From positions 1 to 50,546 of IMG/VR virus record IMGVR_UViG_3300022700_000305: DNA of 50,546 bases; one strand, given 5' to 3'. The translations under genes and the position numbers were made by a program. Under the pieces are notes generated by a model, which saw only the letters and a list, made by a program, of their open reading frames with translations, ran no database searches and was not told the DNA's origin. The DNA is from a virus. The first letter of the stretch is position 1; every line of letters begins with the position of its first letter. This document shows, one piece after another, positions 9,122 to 17,248 of the stretch.

Positions 9122-10344
9122 TGGCCGAGTTAACAACCACAAGGATTTATGGTGATTTATTCGCACACGGTGATATAGATTTATTAGATGGCAATTTAGA
9201 TGATGTAGCCTCTATAGACGGCGGTGGAGATTCCGTTCAATTTGACGATAATATATATAGCCCAACATCTTTACAAGTGTCAAGTGATAATGTAAGTATT
9301 GATATGGGTGATATAGGAGACCTCAATAATGAAGACGGTGATATTGGATTTGATATGGATAGCGGTGGTGAATTTAATGTAGGTAGAACAGGCGGAAAAA
9401 TATTCACTGTCGGTGTTACTATAAATCATTATACTGATACAGAATTAAACAACAATAATATTAATGATGTAGCATCTATAGATGGCGGCGGAGATGACAT
9501 ATTATTCGGCGATAATATAGATTTAAACTCCAATGATTTAGAAGATGATACAGTTACCATTTGGGATACATCAAACCAGTATATACCACAAGGTAGGTTA
9601 CAGAACGATAGTTTGACTATAAATAGTGGCACACAGCTTACAGGTGGTGGAAGTGTATCACTCGGTGGTTCTATAACATTAAATGTAGATGAAGGTGCTG
9701 GAAGTGGATTGAACGCCGATTTGTTAGATGGAGTACATTTAGCGGACATCACTTGGTCAGATGTAAGTATGTCCACTACAGATGTAAATATGGATGATGT
9801 TAGTCCAGCTAATGTTAATGTTGATTTAAATTCAAATGATTTAGAAGATGCCGGTACTATTATATGGGATACATCTAATCAATATATCCCACAAGGTAGA
9901 TTACAAAATGATAGTGTTACCGTTACTGCTGGCGATGGCTTAAAAAATGGTGGAAGTGCAAGTTTGGGTAGTAGTACAACTTTAGATATTGATGTTTCAG
10001 ATTTTGCAGGTTCGCATCTATCAGATGATGGTAGTGAGAATTTACAAGTTGATGATGATTTTATTTTAAATAGTGGAGACACTATGAATGGTAATTTAAC
10101 TATGTCTGGGAATATAAATGCAGGTTCAGACAGTTCGTATGATATAGGAGCGGATGGAACAAGATTTGCAAATGTATATGCTGATAATATTTATGGTACG
10201 GTTCATTATGCTGATATATCGTTTGAAGAGAAAAAATGTGCAATATGTGATGAACCTTTCGAAGTTGGAGATAGTATAAGTTTGATAGTTACAAATGTAA
10301 AAGAAGATGGTACATATATGGTTCCAAAACACGAGGGTTGCTGA
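9121..10344 (+). CDS. Tail fibre protein with Cys-rich C-terminal tip
   Basis: A 407-residue fibre protein with repeated modules: VASIDGGGDxxxFxDN (twice), WDTSNQYIPQGRLQND (twice) and TGGGSVSLGGSITLNVDEG. Near the end, SYDIGADGTRFANVYADNIYG resembles the segment that in many phages precedes an intramolecular chaperone. Instead of that chaperone, this protein ends in a short domain with EKKCAICDEPFEVGD and a final Cys (PKHEGC), possibly a small metal-binding tip. Start and stop are coupled to both neighbours by one-base overlaps, so it is co-translated with the LamG adhesin and the next repeat protein. Confidence 0.8.
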   Translation: MAELTTTRIYGDLFAHGDIDLLDGNLDDVASIDGGGDSVQFDDNIYSPTSLQVSSDNVSIDMGDIGDLNNEDGDIGFDMDSGGEFNVGRTGGKIFTVGVTINHYTDTELNNNNINDVASIDGGGDDILFGDNIDLNSNDLEDDTVTIWDTSNQYIPQGRLQNDSLTINSGTQLTGGGSVSLGGSITLNVDEGAGSGLNADLLDGVHLADITWSDVSMSTTDVNMDDVSPANVNVDLNSNDLEDAGTIIWDTSNQYIPQGRLQNDSVTVTAGDGLKNGGSASLGSSTTLDIDVSDFAGSHLSDDGSENLQVDDDFILNSGDTMNGNLTMSGNINAGSDSSYDIGADGTRFANVYADNIYGTVHYADISFEEKKCAICDEPFEVGDSISLIVTNVKEDGTYMVPKHEGC

Positions 10345-11543
10345 TGAGTTTTAGTTGGAGTGAAGATGTAAGTAGTGGTGCCTCTATAGACGATGAGGAT
10401 ATGAACGAAGTATACAATAACATACAACATGTTGAGGATGTATTGGATTCTTGGTATCAGTATGTAACATTCAACGGAACTTCAACTTACGGAGCCATAT
10501 CTGGACTTAATTATTCAACTTCTGGTGTAATATCTTCTATGACTGTTACCGCTTGGGTTAGAGTCCCTAGTGATGGTGGCGATTGGTCTATATTAGATTT
10601 TGACAGGAGTGAATATTTTACATGTGCGGCAGGTATTGCAGTCGGTGGTAATAACGGTGAAGGAAATGTAGTTAGTTTTCAAACACATCATACAAGTGCA
10701 GGTACTCATGATATGTGGGGCAATCAAGATATAAGAGATAATAGATGGCATCATATAGCATGGGTATATGATGGAACATATAAAACTATATATGTTGATG
10801 GAGCGGAAGATGAAAAGTTAGATGTTAGCGGCGATGGTAATATAGGAAGTGGAACTACACGTTATGGGTTTATAGGTGATGGTAGTGAAGCCTCATCTTT
10901 TGATGGTAGTAAAAACGACATATACTTTGAAGGTGATATCGCTAGTGTTACTTTTTGGGATAATGTTGCATTAAACCAGACAGAAGTTCAAGATGCTATG
11001 TCAGGCCATTATAAAAGCGGTATTACAGGACAATGGAGATTTAGAGAAGGTAGCGGTAGTACAGTAAGTGATAATTCTGGAAACGGATATGATGTTACTC
11101 TTTATAATTATACTTGGAATGGTTCTGATATATCATTTGGTTGGTCTGAATTTTCAGTTGAAGGTACAGAAGGTACACCTGACTCGATTACGAGTGCTCA
11201 AATGACTGATTTGAGAGACGGTACAGAATATATAGACACAAATATGTTTGCCACATATAATAGTGATAATGATTACAGTGTTGATAGTGGTCATGATACA
11301 ACGGTATATAGTGGTGAAGATTCTACATATAATGATGCTGTACAGACTGGAGATAACACAGACTATAATACTAGTGAAGATGACGGGGCTAATAATACAT
11401 ATGACGGGTCATTATTAAGTGCTGATGATAGTTCTGATTATAGTGAGAATGATACTGGTGATGATGAAACAGTATATACTTCACAGTATAATGATGAGAA
11501 TAGTGGTTATGATGATAGTGTTAGTTTTGATGGAGTGGTATAA
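10344..11543 (+). CDS. LamG-domain tail protein with tetrapeptide-repeat C-terminus
   Basis: A 399-residue protein. ATG 10344 overlaps the previous stop and is preceded by GAGGGT. The N-terminal module SWSEDVSSGASID recurs in the next gene and, more loosely, mid-protein (GWSEFSVEGTEG). Residues about 38-225 form one LamG-like domain (WVRVPSDGGDWSILDF..RWHHIAWVYDG..YVDG). From about residue 306 to the end the chain is a tandem array of four-residue units (DYSV DSGH DTTV YSGE DSTY and so on, about 23 units) rich in Ser, Thr, Asp, Tyr and Gly. It is a virion surface protein by context. The tail is a candidate substrate of the radical SAM enzymes encoded just downstream. Confidence 0.8.
   Translation: MSFSWSEDVSSGASIDDEDMNEVYNNIQHVEDVLDSWYQYVTFNGTSTYGAISGLNYSTSGVISSMTVTAWVRVPSDGGDWSILDFDRSEYFTCAAGIAVGGNNGEGNVVSFQTHHTSAGTHDMWGNQDIRDNRWHHIAWVYDGTYKTIYVDGAEDEKLDVSGDGNIGSGTTRYGFIGDGSEASSFDGSKNDIYFEGDIASVTFWDNVALNQTEVQDAMSGHYKSGITGQWRFREGSGSTVSDNSGNGYDVTLYNYTWNGSDISFGWSEFSVEGTEGTPDSITSAQMTDLRDGTEYIDTNMFATYNSDNDYSVDSGHDTTVYSGEDSTYNDAVQTGDNTDYNTSEDDGANNTYDGSLLSADDSSDYSENDTGDDETVYTSQYNDENSGYDDSVSFDGVV
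11259..11534 (+). repeat. Tetrapeptide-repeat coding array 1
   Basis: About 23 uninterrupted 12-nt units encode four-residue repeats with small residues (S, T, G, D, N) at the second and third positions of each unit. The DNA units are diverged; the periodicity shows at protein level. Confidence 0.7.
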
Positions 11544-12068
11544 ATGAGCATAACTTGGAGCGAAGATGTGAGTGTAGGAGCATCTATTGATAGTACAGAT
11601 ATAGTAGAAATAAGGAATGAAGTGGATAGAGTGGATGATAATAAATGTAATGAACATGATAGTACTTATGATAATGATGTAAATGCTACCGAATATTCAG
11701 GCGAGAATTCTAACGAAAACGCCACTAATTATTCTTCAGACAATAGCGACTATGATTCAGGTGAGAATGTTGGTGAGAATGTTAATGAGAATTTAACCAA
11801 TTTTTCATCTGATAAAGACACTAATGATAGTGGTTATTGTGGAACAAATGTGAGTGGTGACTATAGTAGTAATGATACTGGATATTGTTCTACAAATAAT
11901 ACTACTGTTAACGGTTCACATGATGGCGATGCAGAAAGTTCTTATTATAGTGGAGAAGACAGTACTTATAATAGCGGAGAAGATTCTAGTTATAATAGTA
12001 CTGAGGATAGTGGTTTTAAAGGTACTGATTATTCTGATGTATTAGGTACTGATTGTTTATTATTGTGA
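11544..12068 (+). CDS. Tetrapeptide-repeat protein with SWSED-type head
   Basis: A 174-residue protein. Residues 1-36 repeat the head module of the upstream protein (TWSEDVSVGASIDSTDI). From residue 37 to about 172 it is almost entirely four-residue units (TNYS SDNS DYDS ... SYYS GEDS TYNS GEDS SYNS TEDS), about 34 in register. The pattern is roughly small-x-x-Ser/Thr, with Tyr, Asn, Asp and Glu at the variable positions. Four cysteines are present, two of them in GYC units. Such periodicity suggests a fibrous, stacked beta structure. The radical SAM gene follows 5 nt after the stop. It may be a thin tail fibre or the substrate of peptide modification. No named family is assigned. Confidence 0.75.
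   Translation: MSITWSEDVSVGASIDSTDIVEIRNEVDRVDDNKCNEHDSTYDNDVNATEYSGENSNENATNYSSDNSDYDSGENVGENVNENLTNFSSDKDTNDSGYCGTNVSGDYSSNDTGYCSTNNTTVNGSHDGDAESSYYSGEDSTYNSGEDSSYNSTEDSGFKGTDYSDVLGTDCLLL
11652..12059 (+). repeat. Tetrapeptide-repeat coding array 2
   Basis: About 34 consecutive 12-nt units encode four-residue repeats without a break in phase. Units near the 3' end are the most alike (GEDS, TYNS, GEDS, SYNS, TEDS), suggesting expansion at that end. Confidence 0.75.
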
Positions 12069-12073
12069 TATTT

Positions 12074-13363
12074 ATGAAATTAAATGAAAGAGCAGTTGCG
12101 GTTGAAGTTGTTAGTACGGGATGGTGTCCATTAGATTGTGATTACTGTTACATCCCAAAAACAGACGAAACTAAAAATATGCATGAAAATATAGTTAATA
12201 AACTTAGGAGTGGTGAATGGATTGATAAATTAGATGATAAATTTGAAAATTTACACCATGTAGGCTTTTGGGGAACAGAACCATTACTTATATTAGATAT
12301 AGTTACAAACCAAATAGATGATTTAGTTAATGTTTTCCCAAATATAAAAACCATAGAATTTTCTACATCATTATGTTTAAATCCCTTACCAATAAAAAGG
12401 TTAAAGGATAAGTTAAACGAATATGATATTGATATGAAATGGCAAGTTAGTGCAGATGGACATTATACTGATATAAATAGGATGGATGGTGCAACCCAAA
12501 AGATTAAAGACAATTTAAAAAAGTTGGCAAAAAATATGGATAAATTTACATTGAAGTGGAAACCCACCATATCAATAGATAATATAGAAGATATGGCAAA
12601 CAACCCAGACGAGGTTGAAAAATTTCTTTCATTTTATAAAGATATGAAAGAATATGTATTAGATATAAATGATAATGTTGAAATAGCTGAGGGTTCATAT
12701 GCACCAACATTAGTAGTACCAGGTAAATATACAAGTGATGACGGTAAAATTTTTGCTAAATATATTGAAAATATGAGAAAATATAATTATGATACCGCAT
12801 ATACTAATAGATTAAAAAGAGTAATGAATTATTCTTATGACCTAGATAGAAATCCTTCTATGTTCACGTGCTCGGGCGGAGATTCTAACTTTGGTTTTGA
12901 CGATGGCAATATACATATATGTCATAGAACATTTTATCAAGATAGAAATAAATATATAGAAAGTATAAAACAACAGAAAAGATATGATAATTGGGATGTA
13001 TCATTATTTGAGGATGGTACTATAAATATGATAAAGGATAAGTATATAGTTGGTGATGATGATTTATTACGATTTGAATATGTCATGAGAAGTTATCACG
13101 ATTATTTGGAATTAAAATTAAACCACACCAATGCAATAATAATAGAATTAGCCAAATGCGGTCAAGCAGATGATATTTATATGGATAATCCTGAGTTAAG
13201 AGAAACATTGGCTTTATTTCTACACACATCACATAGTTGTCCAGCTGAGAATTTATTAAATACAGGTGTGGTTCATTTTATGCCAGTAAGTATGATAAGA
13301 TTATGGGCAAATGGAGCATTTCAAGAATTATTAAAAACAGTTGGTGATAATAATGAGTTTTAA
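12074..13363 (+). CDS. Radical SAM enzyme 1 of the tail-linked cassette
   Basis: A 429-residue radical SAM protein. C18, C22 and C25 (WCPLDCDYCY) form the CxxxCxxC site for the [4Fe-4S] cluster that cleaves S-adenosylmethionine. HVGFWGTEPLL matches the GGE-like SAM-binding motif region in diverged form. A later FTCSGGD..FDDGNIHICHR segment resembles the start of a SPASM-type auxiliary cluster region, with further Cys near the C-terminus (KCGQ, SCPAEN). ATG 12074 is chosen; GTG 12065 is the alternative. It follows the tetrapeptide-repeat gene by 5 nt and overlaps the next radical SAM gene by 11 nt. SPASM-type enzymes often modify peptides, so action on the upstream repeat proteins is plausible but unproven. 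Confidence 0.88.
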   Translation: MKLNERAVAVEVVSTGWCPLDCDYCYIPKTDETKNMHENIVNKLRSGEWIDKLDDKFENLHHVGFWGTEPLLILDIVTNQIDDLVNVFPNIKTIEFSTSLCLNPLPIKRLKDKLNEYDIDMKWQVSADGHYTDINRMDGATQKIKDNLKKLAKNMDKFTLKWKPTISIDNIEDMANNPDEVEKFLSFYKDMKEYVLDINDNVEIAEGSYAPTLVVPGKYTSDDGKIFAKYIENMRKYNYDTAYTNRLKRVMNYSYDLDRNPSMFTCSGGDSNFGFDDGNIHICHRTFYQDRNKYIESIKQQKRYDNWDVSLFEDGTINMIKDKYIVGDDDLLRFEYVMRSYHDYLELKLNHTNAIIIELAKCGQADDIYMDNPELRETLALFLHTSHSCPAENLLNTGVVHFMPVSMIRLWANGAFQELLKTVGDNNEF

Positions 13364-14630
13364 GGAAGAAAATAATGAACTTGGGAAAAATTTTATCAAA
13401 AATATGTACTTGGATTATTGGGAATCTGATGAGGATAATGGTAATCATAATAGAATTGAAATACAAACATCATATAAATGCAATTTAAATTGTAAATATT
13501 GTTATGTTGATAGGCATAGGGATAAATTATATAATGAAGTAGATGATGATGATTTATATGACAATGCGGAAATGTTAATAGATTGGTTAATCGAAAATGA
13601 TTACAATCCTTCGATAGACTATTTTGGCGGGGAAGTATTTGTTAATGATATCAATTTTAAAATATTAAATATGATATTAGATAAATTTAAAGATAAGGAT
13701 AGCGTTCCACCCAAAATTGTAATACCAACTAATTTTACATGGATAAAAAGTGAAAATATAACAAAAAAAGTAGATGAATTAATAGAAAAATCAAGGAATA
13801 TAGGTGTTCCTATATATTTATCTGCTTCAATAGATGGGAAATATTGTACTGAGAACAGACCACCAATAAAATTCGATGATGATGATTATCAAAAATTGTT
13901 CAAGTTTTGCAAAAAATGGAAAATAAATTTCCACCCTATGATATATAGTGAAGAAATAGAAAATTGGAAAGATAATTGGTTATGGTTTCAGGATTGGTTA
14001 GAAAAGACTGATAGACCTTTCGATTCTATATATTTGCTTGAAGTTAGAAATAGAGAATGGACAAAAGGACAAATAAACGAGTTTCAAGACTACATCAAAT
14101 GGTTGATTGACTGGACTATCAATAAAGTAGGTAAGGACGAACTGGTAAAGTTTATATTTGATGATGGTTATAATATATTAAGAACACCATTCACAACTAT
14201 AGGAAGAGGTATGGGTTGTTCTATGCAAGCATCTTTATTCGTCAGGTTGTCAGATTTGACATTTAATATATGCCACCGTTTATCGTACGATGAATTTGAA
14301 TTAGGCCATTTTGTTTATGATGATAAGATTGATGATTTAGTTGTAGATAAGCCTGAATTATTGATAGGAACAAAATCATTAGACCAAAAAACATATCCTG
14401 GTTGTGAAGATTGTCCCATAAATTATATGTGTAGTGGTCAATGTTTGGGTGCGATGTATGAATATACTGGGGATATGTATACACCGATACCTAATGTATG
14501 TAGATTAGAATTGGCAAAAATTAAAAGTATTATTGAAAAATTTAAGGATGAAAATATGTTAGATGAAGTAAAAAGATATGTTAACAGTAACATATTAAAA
14601 CAAATAGAGTGGATGGAGGAACAAATATGA
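13353..14630 (+). CDS. Radical SAM/SPASM enzyme 2 of the tail-linked cassette
   Basis: A 425-residue radical SAM protein with C43, C47 and C50 (YKCNLNCKYCY) and a clear GGE motif (YFGGEVF). The C-terminal part has a SPASM-like cysteine set: MGCSMQ, then FNICHRLSYDEFELG, then CEDCPINYMCSGQC and NVCR. These would bind one or two auxiliary iron-sulfur clusters. SPASM proteins include peptide-modifying enzymes (thioether formation, epimerisation, crosslinking) and sulfatase maturases. It shares the ICHR segment with enzyme 1, so the two are probably related partners. ATG 13353 lies inside the previous gene's end with GGTGATA upstream. The chemistry and substrate are not readable from the sequence. 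Confidence 0.9.
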   Translation: MSFKEENNELGKNFIKNMYLDYWESDEDNGNHNRIEIQTSYKCNLNCKYCYVDRHRDKLYNEVDDDDLYDNAEMLIDWLIENDYNPSIDYFGGEVFVNDINFKILNMILDKFKDKDSVPPKIVIPTNFTWIKSENITKKVDELIEKSRNIGVPIYLSASIDGKYCTENRPPIKFDDDDYQKLFKFCKKWKINFHPMIYSEEIENWKDNWLWFQDWLEKTDRPFDSIYLLEVRNREWTKGQINEFQDYIKWLIDWTINKVGKDELVKFIFDDGYNILRTPFTTIGRGMGCSMQASLFVRLSDLTFNICHRLSYDEFELGHFVYDDKIDDLVVDKPELLIGTKSLDQKTYPGCEDCPINYMCSGQCLGAMYEYTGDMYTPIPNVCRLELAKIKSIIEKFKDENMLDEVKRYVNSNILKQIEWMEEQI

Positions 14631-15109
14631 ACTTTGAGGAAAGGAAGAAAGCTATGTTAAAATTACTGAAAAGTCAAAAAGGACTTAATAAATATTGGAA
14701 TGACGGCGATGCTAATAAGATTAGAGATGCAACAAAATATATGATAAATACATTAGAGGATATAAAATGCGGAAAAACAGTAGTAATAGGTTCAAAAAGA
14801 GAAAATCAGATAAAAAATACAACAAATATGGTATTAGATGTTGTACTAAATCTTGGTATAACTGATTATATGAAGGACTTAGCAATATCATATGGTATAA
14901 TATTAAAAAATTGGAATGATAATACATTAAATGATGAAACTTTAAAATATGAAGCTAAATCTATCGTAAGGTTAATAGAGTCCAATTACTCAATAAGAGA
15001 CCTTATCAATATAGTAGATAAATTGAAAAGAAATAACATTGAAAATAGACATGCAAGATTGGCAAGACATTATTTAAAAACATTGGAGGATGATGTAGAT
15101 GACAGTTAA
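14627..15109 (+). CDS. Unknown helical protein of the radical SAM cassette
   Basis: A 160-residue, Lys-, Asn- and Leu-rich protein predicted to be mostly alpha-helical, with no cysteines of catalytic type and no membrane segment. ATG 14627 is set by GGAGGA 5 nt upstream; the start overlaps the radical SAM stop (ATGA) and its end overlaps the next start. Tight coupling suggests it works with the radical SAM enzymes, for example in recognising or delivering the substrate. It does not look like a classical small RRE peptide-binding domain. No family is recognised. Confidence 0.75.
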   Translation: MNFEERKKAMLKLLKSQKGLNKYWNDGDANKIRDATKYMINTLEDIKCGKTVVIGSKRENQIKNTTNMVLDVVLNLGITDYMKDLAISYGIILKNWNDNTLNDETLKYEAKSIVRLIESNYSIRDLINIVDKLKRNNIENRHARLARHYLKTLEDDVDDS

Positions 15110-15341
15110 AGAAATAAATAACAATGTTGAAGATGTAAATATATTATTAACTGAAGTAAAAGATGAAGATACAGGTGAAATAACTAGAAAAAGTCTCGAT
15201 ATAATAATATATGGTATGCGAGATAGAATAGATATGTACGGTTTTTACGGTGACTACACATATACTGATAACAAAATAATAATCAAAAAGCATAGTAGTG
15301 CGGACGGCCATCTTGTAGAAACTATAACATACAATTATTAA
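15099..15341 (+). CDS. Small unknown protein closing the radical SAM operon
   Basis: An 80-residue acidic protein (KEINNNVEDVNILLTEVKDE..) whose C-terminal half is Tyr-rich and beta-like (YGFYGDYTYTDNKIIIKKH). ATG 15099 has GGAGGA upstream and overlaps the end of the previous gene by 11 nt. It is the last gene before a non-coding stretch and a new promoter. It could be an accessory subunit or a small substrate of the cassette. No family is recognised. Confidence 0.7.
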   Translation: MTVKEINNNVEDVNILLTEVKDEDTGEITRKSLDIIIYGMRDRIDMYGFYGDYTYTDNKIIIKKHSSADGHLVETITYNY

Positions 15342-15371
15342 TGTATTGGTGCTTTATGGGGTGTGGGTTAT

Positions 15372-15389
15372 TCAATTAATATTAAATAG
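15372..15389 (+). promoter_or_regulatory. Probable archaeal promoter, weak BRE
   Basis: TCAATTAATATTAAATAG matches 12 of 17 fixed consensus positions, with the best agreement in the TATA half. It lies 45 nt before the ATG at 15434, leaving room for AGGTGG at 15423-15428 in the leader. Confidence 0.5.
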
Positions 15390-15433
15390 TATAAAAAACA
15401 TACTTATTATATATAAAGGTTTAGGTGGATATT

Positions 15434-15640
15434 ATGAAGAAGATAAAAAAGAAAGATGACCATGGTTTAATGTGGTTTACCGATGATTTCGTGGTATTGT
15501 TCCTGGTGATGAGTACAGTAGCACTGTTTGCATTAGGATACGAACTACCAGAATACCTAACGAACGGTTTCTATGTAAGTTTACTCTATACAACTGGTAA
15601 AAAAGGTCTACAGATGTGGAAACAGCTCAAAAATGGATAA
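15434..15640 (+). CDS. Small membrane protein, holin-like
   Basis: A 68-residue protein. ATG 15434 is chosen for the AGGTGG 5 nt upstream. A lysine-rich N-terminus (KKIKKKDD) is followed by one clear membrane helix (about residues 16-36, FVVLFLVMSTVALFALGYEL), a second weaker hydrophobic stretch and a basic C-terminus. Size and topology fit a holin or a small membrane anchor, but no lysin gene is adjacent, so the role is open. Confidence 0.7.
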   Translation: MKKIKKKDDHGLMWFTDDFVVLFLVMSTVALFALGYELPEYLTNGFYVSLLYTTGKKGLQMWKQLKNG

Positions 15641-15644
15641 ATCG

Positions 15645-15662
15645 TCCAAAACATTTAAATAG
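15645..15662 (+). promoter_or_regulatory. Archaeal promoter of the glycosyltransferase gene
   Basis: TCCAAAACATTTAAATAG is a full consensus match 27 nt before the ATG at 15689. Initiation about 25 nt past the TATA box would give an almost leaderless mRNA. The same 18-mer occurs on the other strand at 19543-19560. Confidence 0.85.
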
Positions 15663-15688
15663 TCAAAAAAATATATAAAAGTGATAGG

Positions 15689-16843
15689 ATGAAAATTTTA
15701 TGGTATTCAGTAGCGCCCTTCGTTGCGTCCGGTTATGGAACTCAGACTAAAGGCGTAATTAATGAGCTAACAAAAAGAGATATTGACGTTGATGTAGATT
15801 GTTTTTCGGGTCAACTACATGGAGATACAGAAGAGGAAATAAACGGGCAAACCGTAAAAATGTACGGCGGAAGCGGTGGAATATTCGATAAAGGTCTAAT
15901 AAACAGATCAACTAATTATGATGTTACCGTCACACATATGGATCAATGGATGATACCGGATCAATTAGAGAAGGTTAAAGGTGATATGATTCATTGGTCG
16001 ATAATAGACCAGACACCACCACCAAGATCCTTACAGGCAATAGATGGATTTGAAAACACAAAAGGATTTGTACCTATGACGAATTGGGGTAAAAGCCAAA
16101 TGGAAAAATATTATGATTCGGATAATATGTTTGATCCAATATATCATGGTGTTGATCTAGACATATTTACTCCAGATAAGTCAGGTTTAGACGATAACTA
16201 CCAAAAATTCGTCGATAGTGCCGATTTCTTGGTTGGTATAATCGGTACAAACACATTGAGAGAAATGATACCGAATAATTTAGAAGCATTTTGTAAATTC
16301 GCGGAAAAAATAGACGAAAAAGCTAAAATATATGTTAATAGCCAATTATATAGACAAGACGGGCATCATCTGCCAACTATCGTAGAAAATTTATTAGCAG
16401 ATTATGATGTTACTAACGATCAAATTGTATTTAGAAATCCAGATAAAAACAAATTACCAGTTGACCAACTAGCTGCATTATACGCAAACATGGATGTGCA
16501 TTTAGCAACAACAATGGGAGATAGTTTCGGAATTCCAATTTGTGAAGCGGGTGCCTGCAAAACACCGTCCATAGTTACAAAATTTAGTGCACCTCCAGAG
16601 CTAGTAGATGATGGTAGAGGACTAAAAGTAAAACCACATGCTGATATTTGGATGCAAAGAACGAATAGCAAACAGAAAATCCCAAGTACAGACGATATTG
16701 CTAGAGCATTAGAGATCTATTACGAAGATGAAAAGAAGCGTAAACTTCATGGTCGAAAAATGCGTAAATGGGCAAAAATGAACTGCAATTGGAACACCGT
16801 AGGAGAACAATGGGCCAATCTACTGAGGCGAGAATACGGCTGA
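15689..16843 (+). CDS. Glycosyltransferase, GT4-like (GT-B fold)
   Basis: A 384-residue GT-B glycosyltransferase. The N-terminal acceptor domain starts MKILWYSVAPFVASGYGTQT. The C-terminal donor domain has DVHLATTMGDSFGIPICEAG, which carries the typical E-x7-E-like nucleotide-sugar site, then SAPPELVDDGRG. It has its own strong promoter and lies between the radical SAM cassette and the head genes. It is similar in layout to the glycosyltransferase at 47321-48463. It may glycosylate virion proteins or alter the host surface. Donor and acceptor are unknown. Confidence 0.88.
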   Translation: MKILWYSVAPFVASGYGTQTKGVINELTKRDIDVDVDCFSGQLHGDTEEEINGQTVKMYGGSGGIFDKGLINRSTNYDVTVTHMDQWMIPDQLEKVKGDMIHWSIIDQTPPPRSLQAIDGFENTKGFVPMTNWGKSQMEKYYDSDNMFDPIYHGVDLDIFTPDKSGLDDNYQKFVDSADFLVGIIGTNTLREMIPNNLEAFCKFAEKIDEKAKIYVNSQLYRQDGHHLPTIVENLLADYDVTNDQIVFRNPDKNKLPVDQLAALYANMDVHLATTMGDSFGIPICEAGACKTPSIVTKFSAPPELVDDGRGLKVKPHADIWMQRTNSKQKIPSTDDIARALEIYYEDEKKRKLHGRKMRKWAKMNCNWNTVGEQWANLLRREYG

Positions 16844-16844
16844 T

Positions 16845-17243
16845 ATGATGAATGATAAGGAAATGAGACAACTGCTAGAAAAGCTAAACAAATTGATTGA
16901 TGAAAGAGAAACAAGTAATGGTTCCCTCTCAAAAGTGGAGGTATCTTTAGGTAAACTTGAAACTAAAGTAGAGAATATTGAAGAAAAACAAGGCGATTTA
17001 AATGACCGTGTTAACCAGATTTTAGGATACTTCAATGATCCCGCAAGAGAATCTGCTTCATTACGAGAACACATTGCTAACTGTCCTGCCAGAGACTTCT
17101 ATGAATCTAAAGAAAGCATGACAACTAAACCTGAAATGTATGAAGGATTGCAAAAATCCTTGATAATAAAAATGTTATTGATAAACGGCGGCATGATGGT
17201 ACTGGTTGTTGCCTTGGCGGAATTATTGATGATGATGATGTGA
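16845..17243 (+). CDS. Coiled-coil protein with C-terminal membrane anchor
   Basis: A 132-residue protein that starts at ATG 16845 or 16848. Residues about 5-65 form a coiled coil (KLETKVENIEEKQGDLNDRV). Residues about 105-130 form a membrane helix (IIKMLLINGGMMVLVVALAELL) ending in four Met. The layout recalls haemolysin XhlA-type or holin-associated proteins of phages. It could also be a head or tail membrane-docking protein. It is followed by the protease gene after 5 nt. Confidence 0.75.
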   Translation: MMNDKEMRQLLEKLNKLIDERETSNGSLSKVEVSLGKLETKVENIEEKQGDLNDRVNQILGYFNDPARESASLREHIANCPARDFYESKESMTTKPEMYEGLQKSLIIKMLLINGGMMVLVVALAELLMMMM

Positions 17244-17248
17244 TTGAT

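Noticed and set aside
11854-12045. Hydrophobic 63-residue frame inside the tetrapeptide-repeat gene
   Set aside because: It is the +1 shadow of the 12-nt repeats (Ile/Val/Leu-rich because of TAT/AAT/GTA codons). The real frame carries the four-residue periodicity and the gene-end coupling.
1-12068. Diversity-generating retroelement acting on the fibres
   Set aside because: No reverse transcriptase and no template repeat with adenine-biased differences was seen. Module sharing looks like recombination.
15434-15640. Firm holin assignment for the two small membrane proteins (also 38369-38656)
   Set aside because: Topology fits, but no endolysin lies beside either gene and archaeal viruses lyse by varied means, so both are left as membrane proteins.
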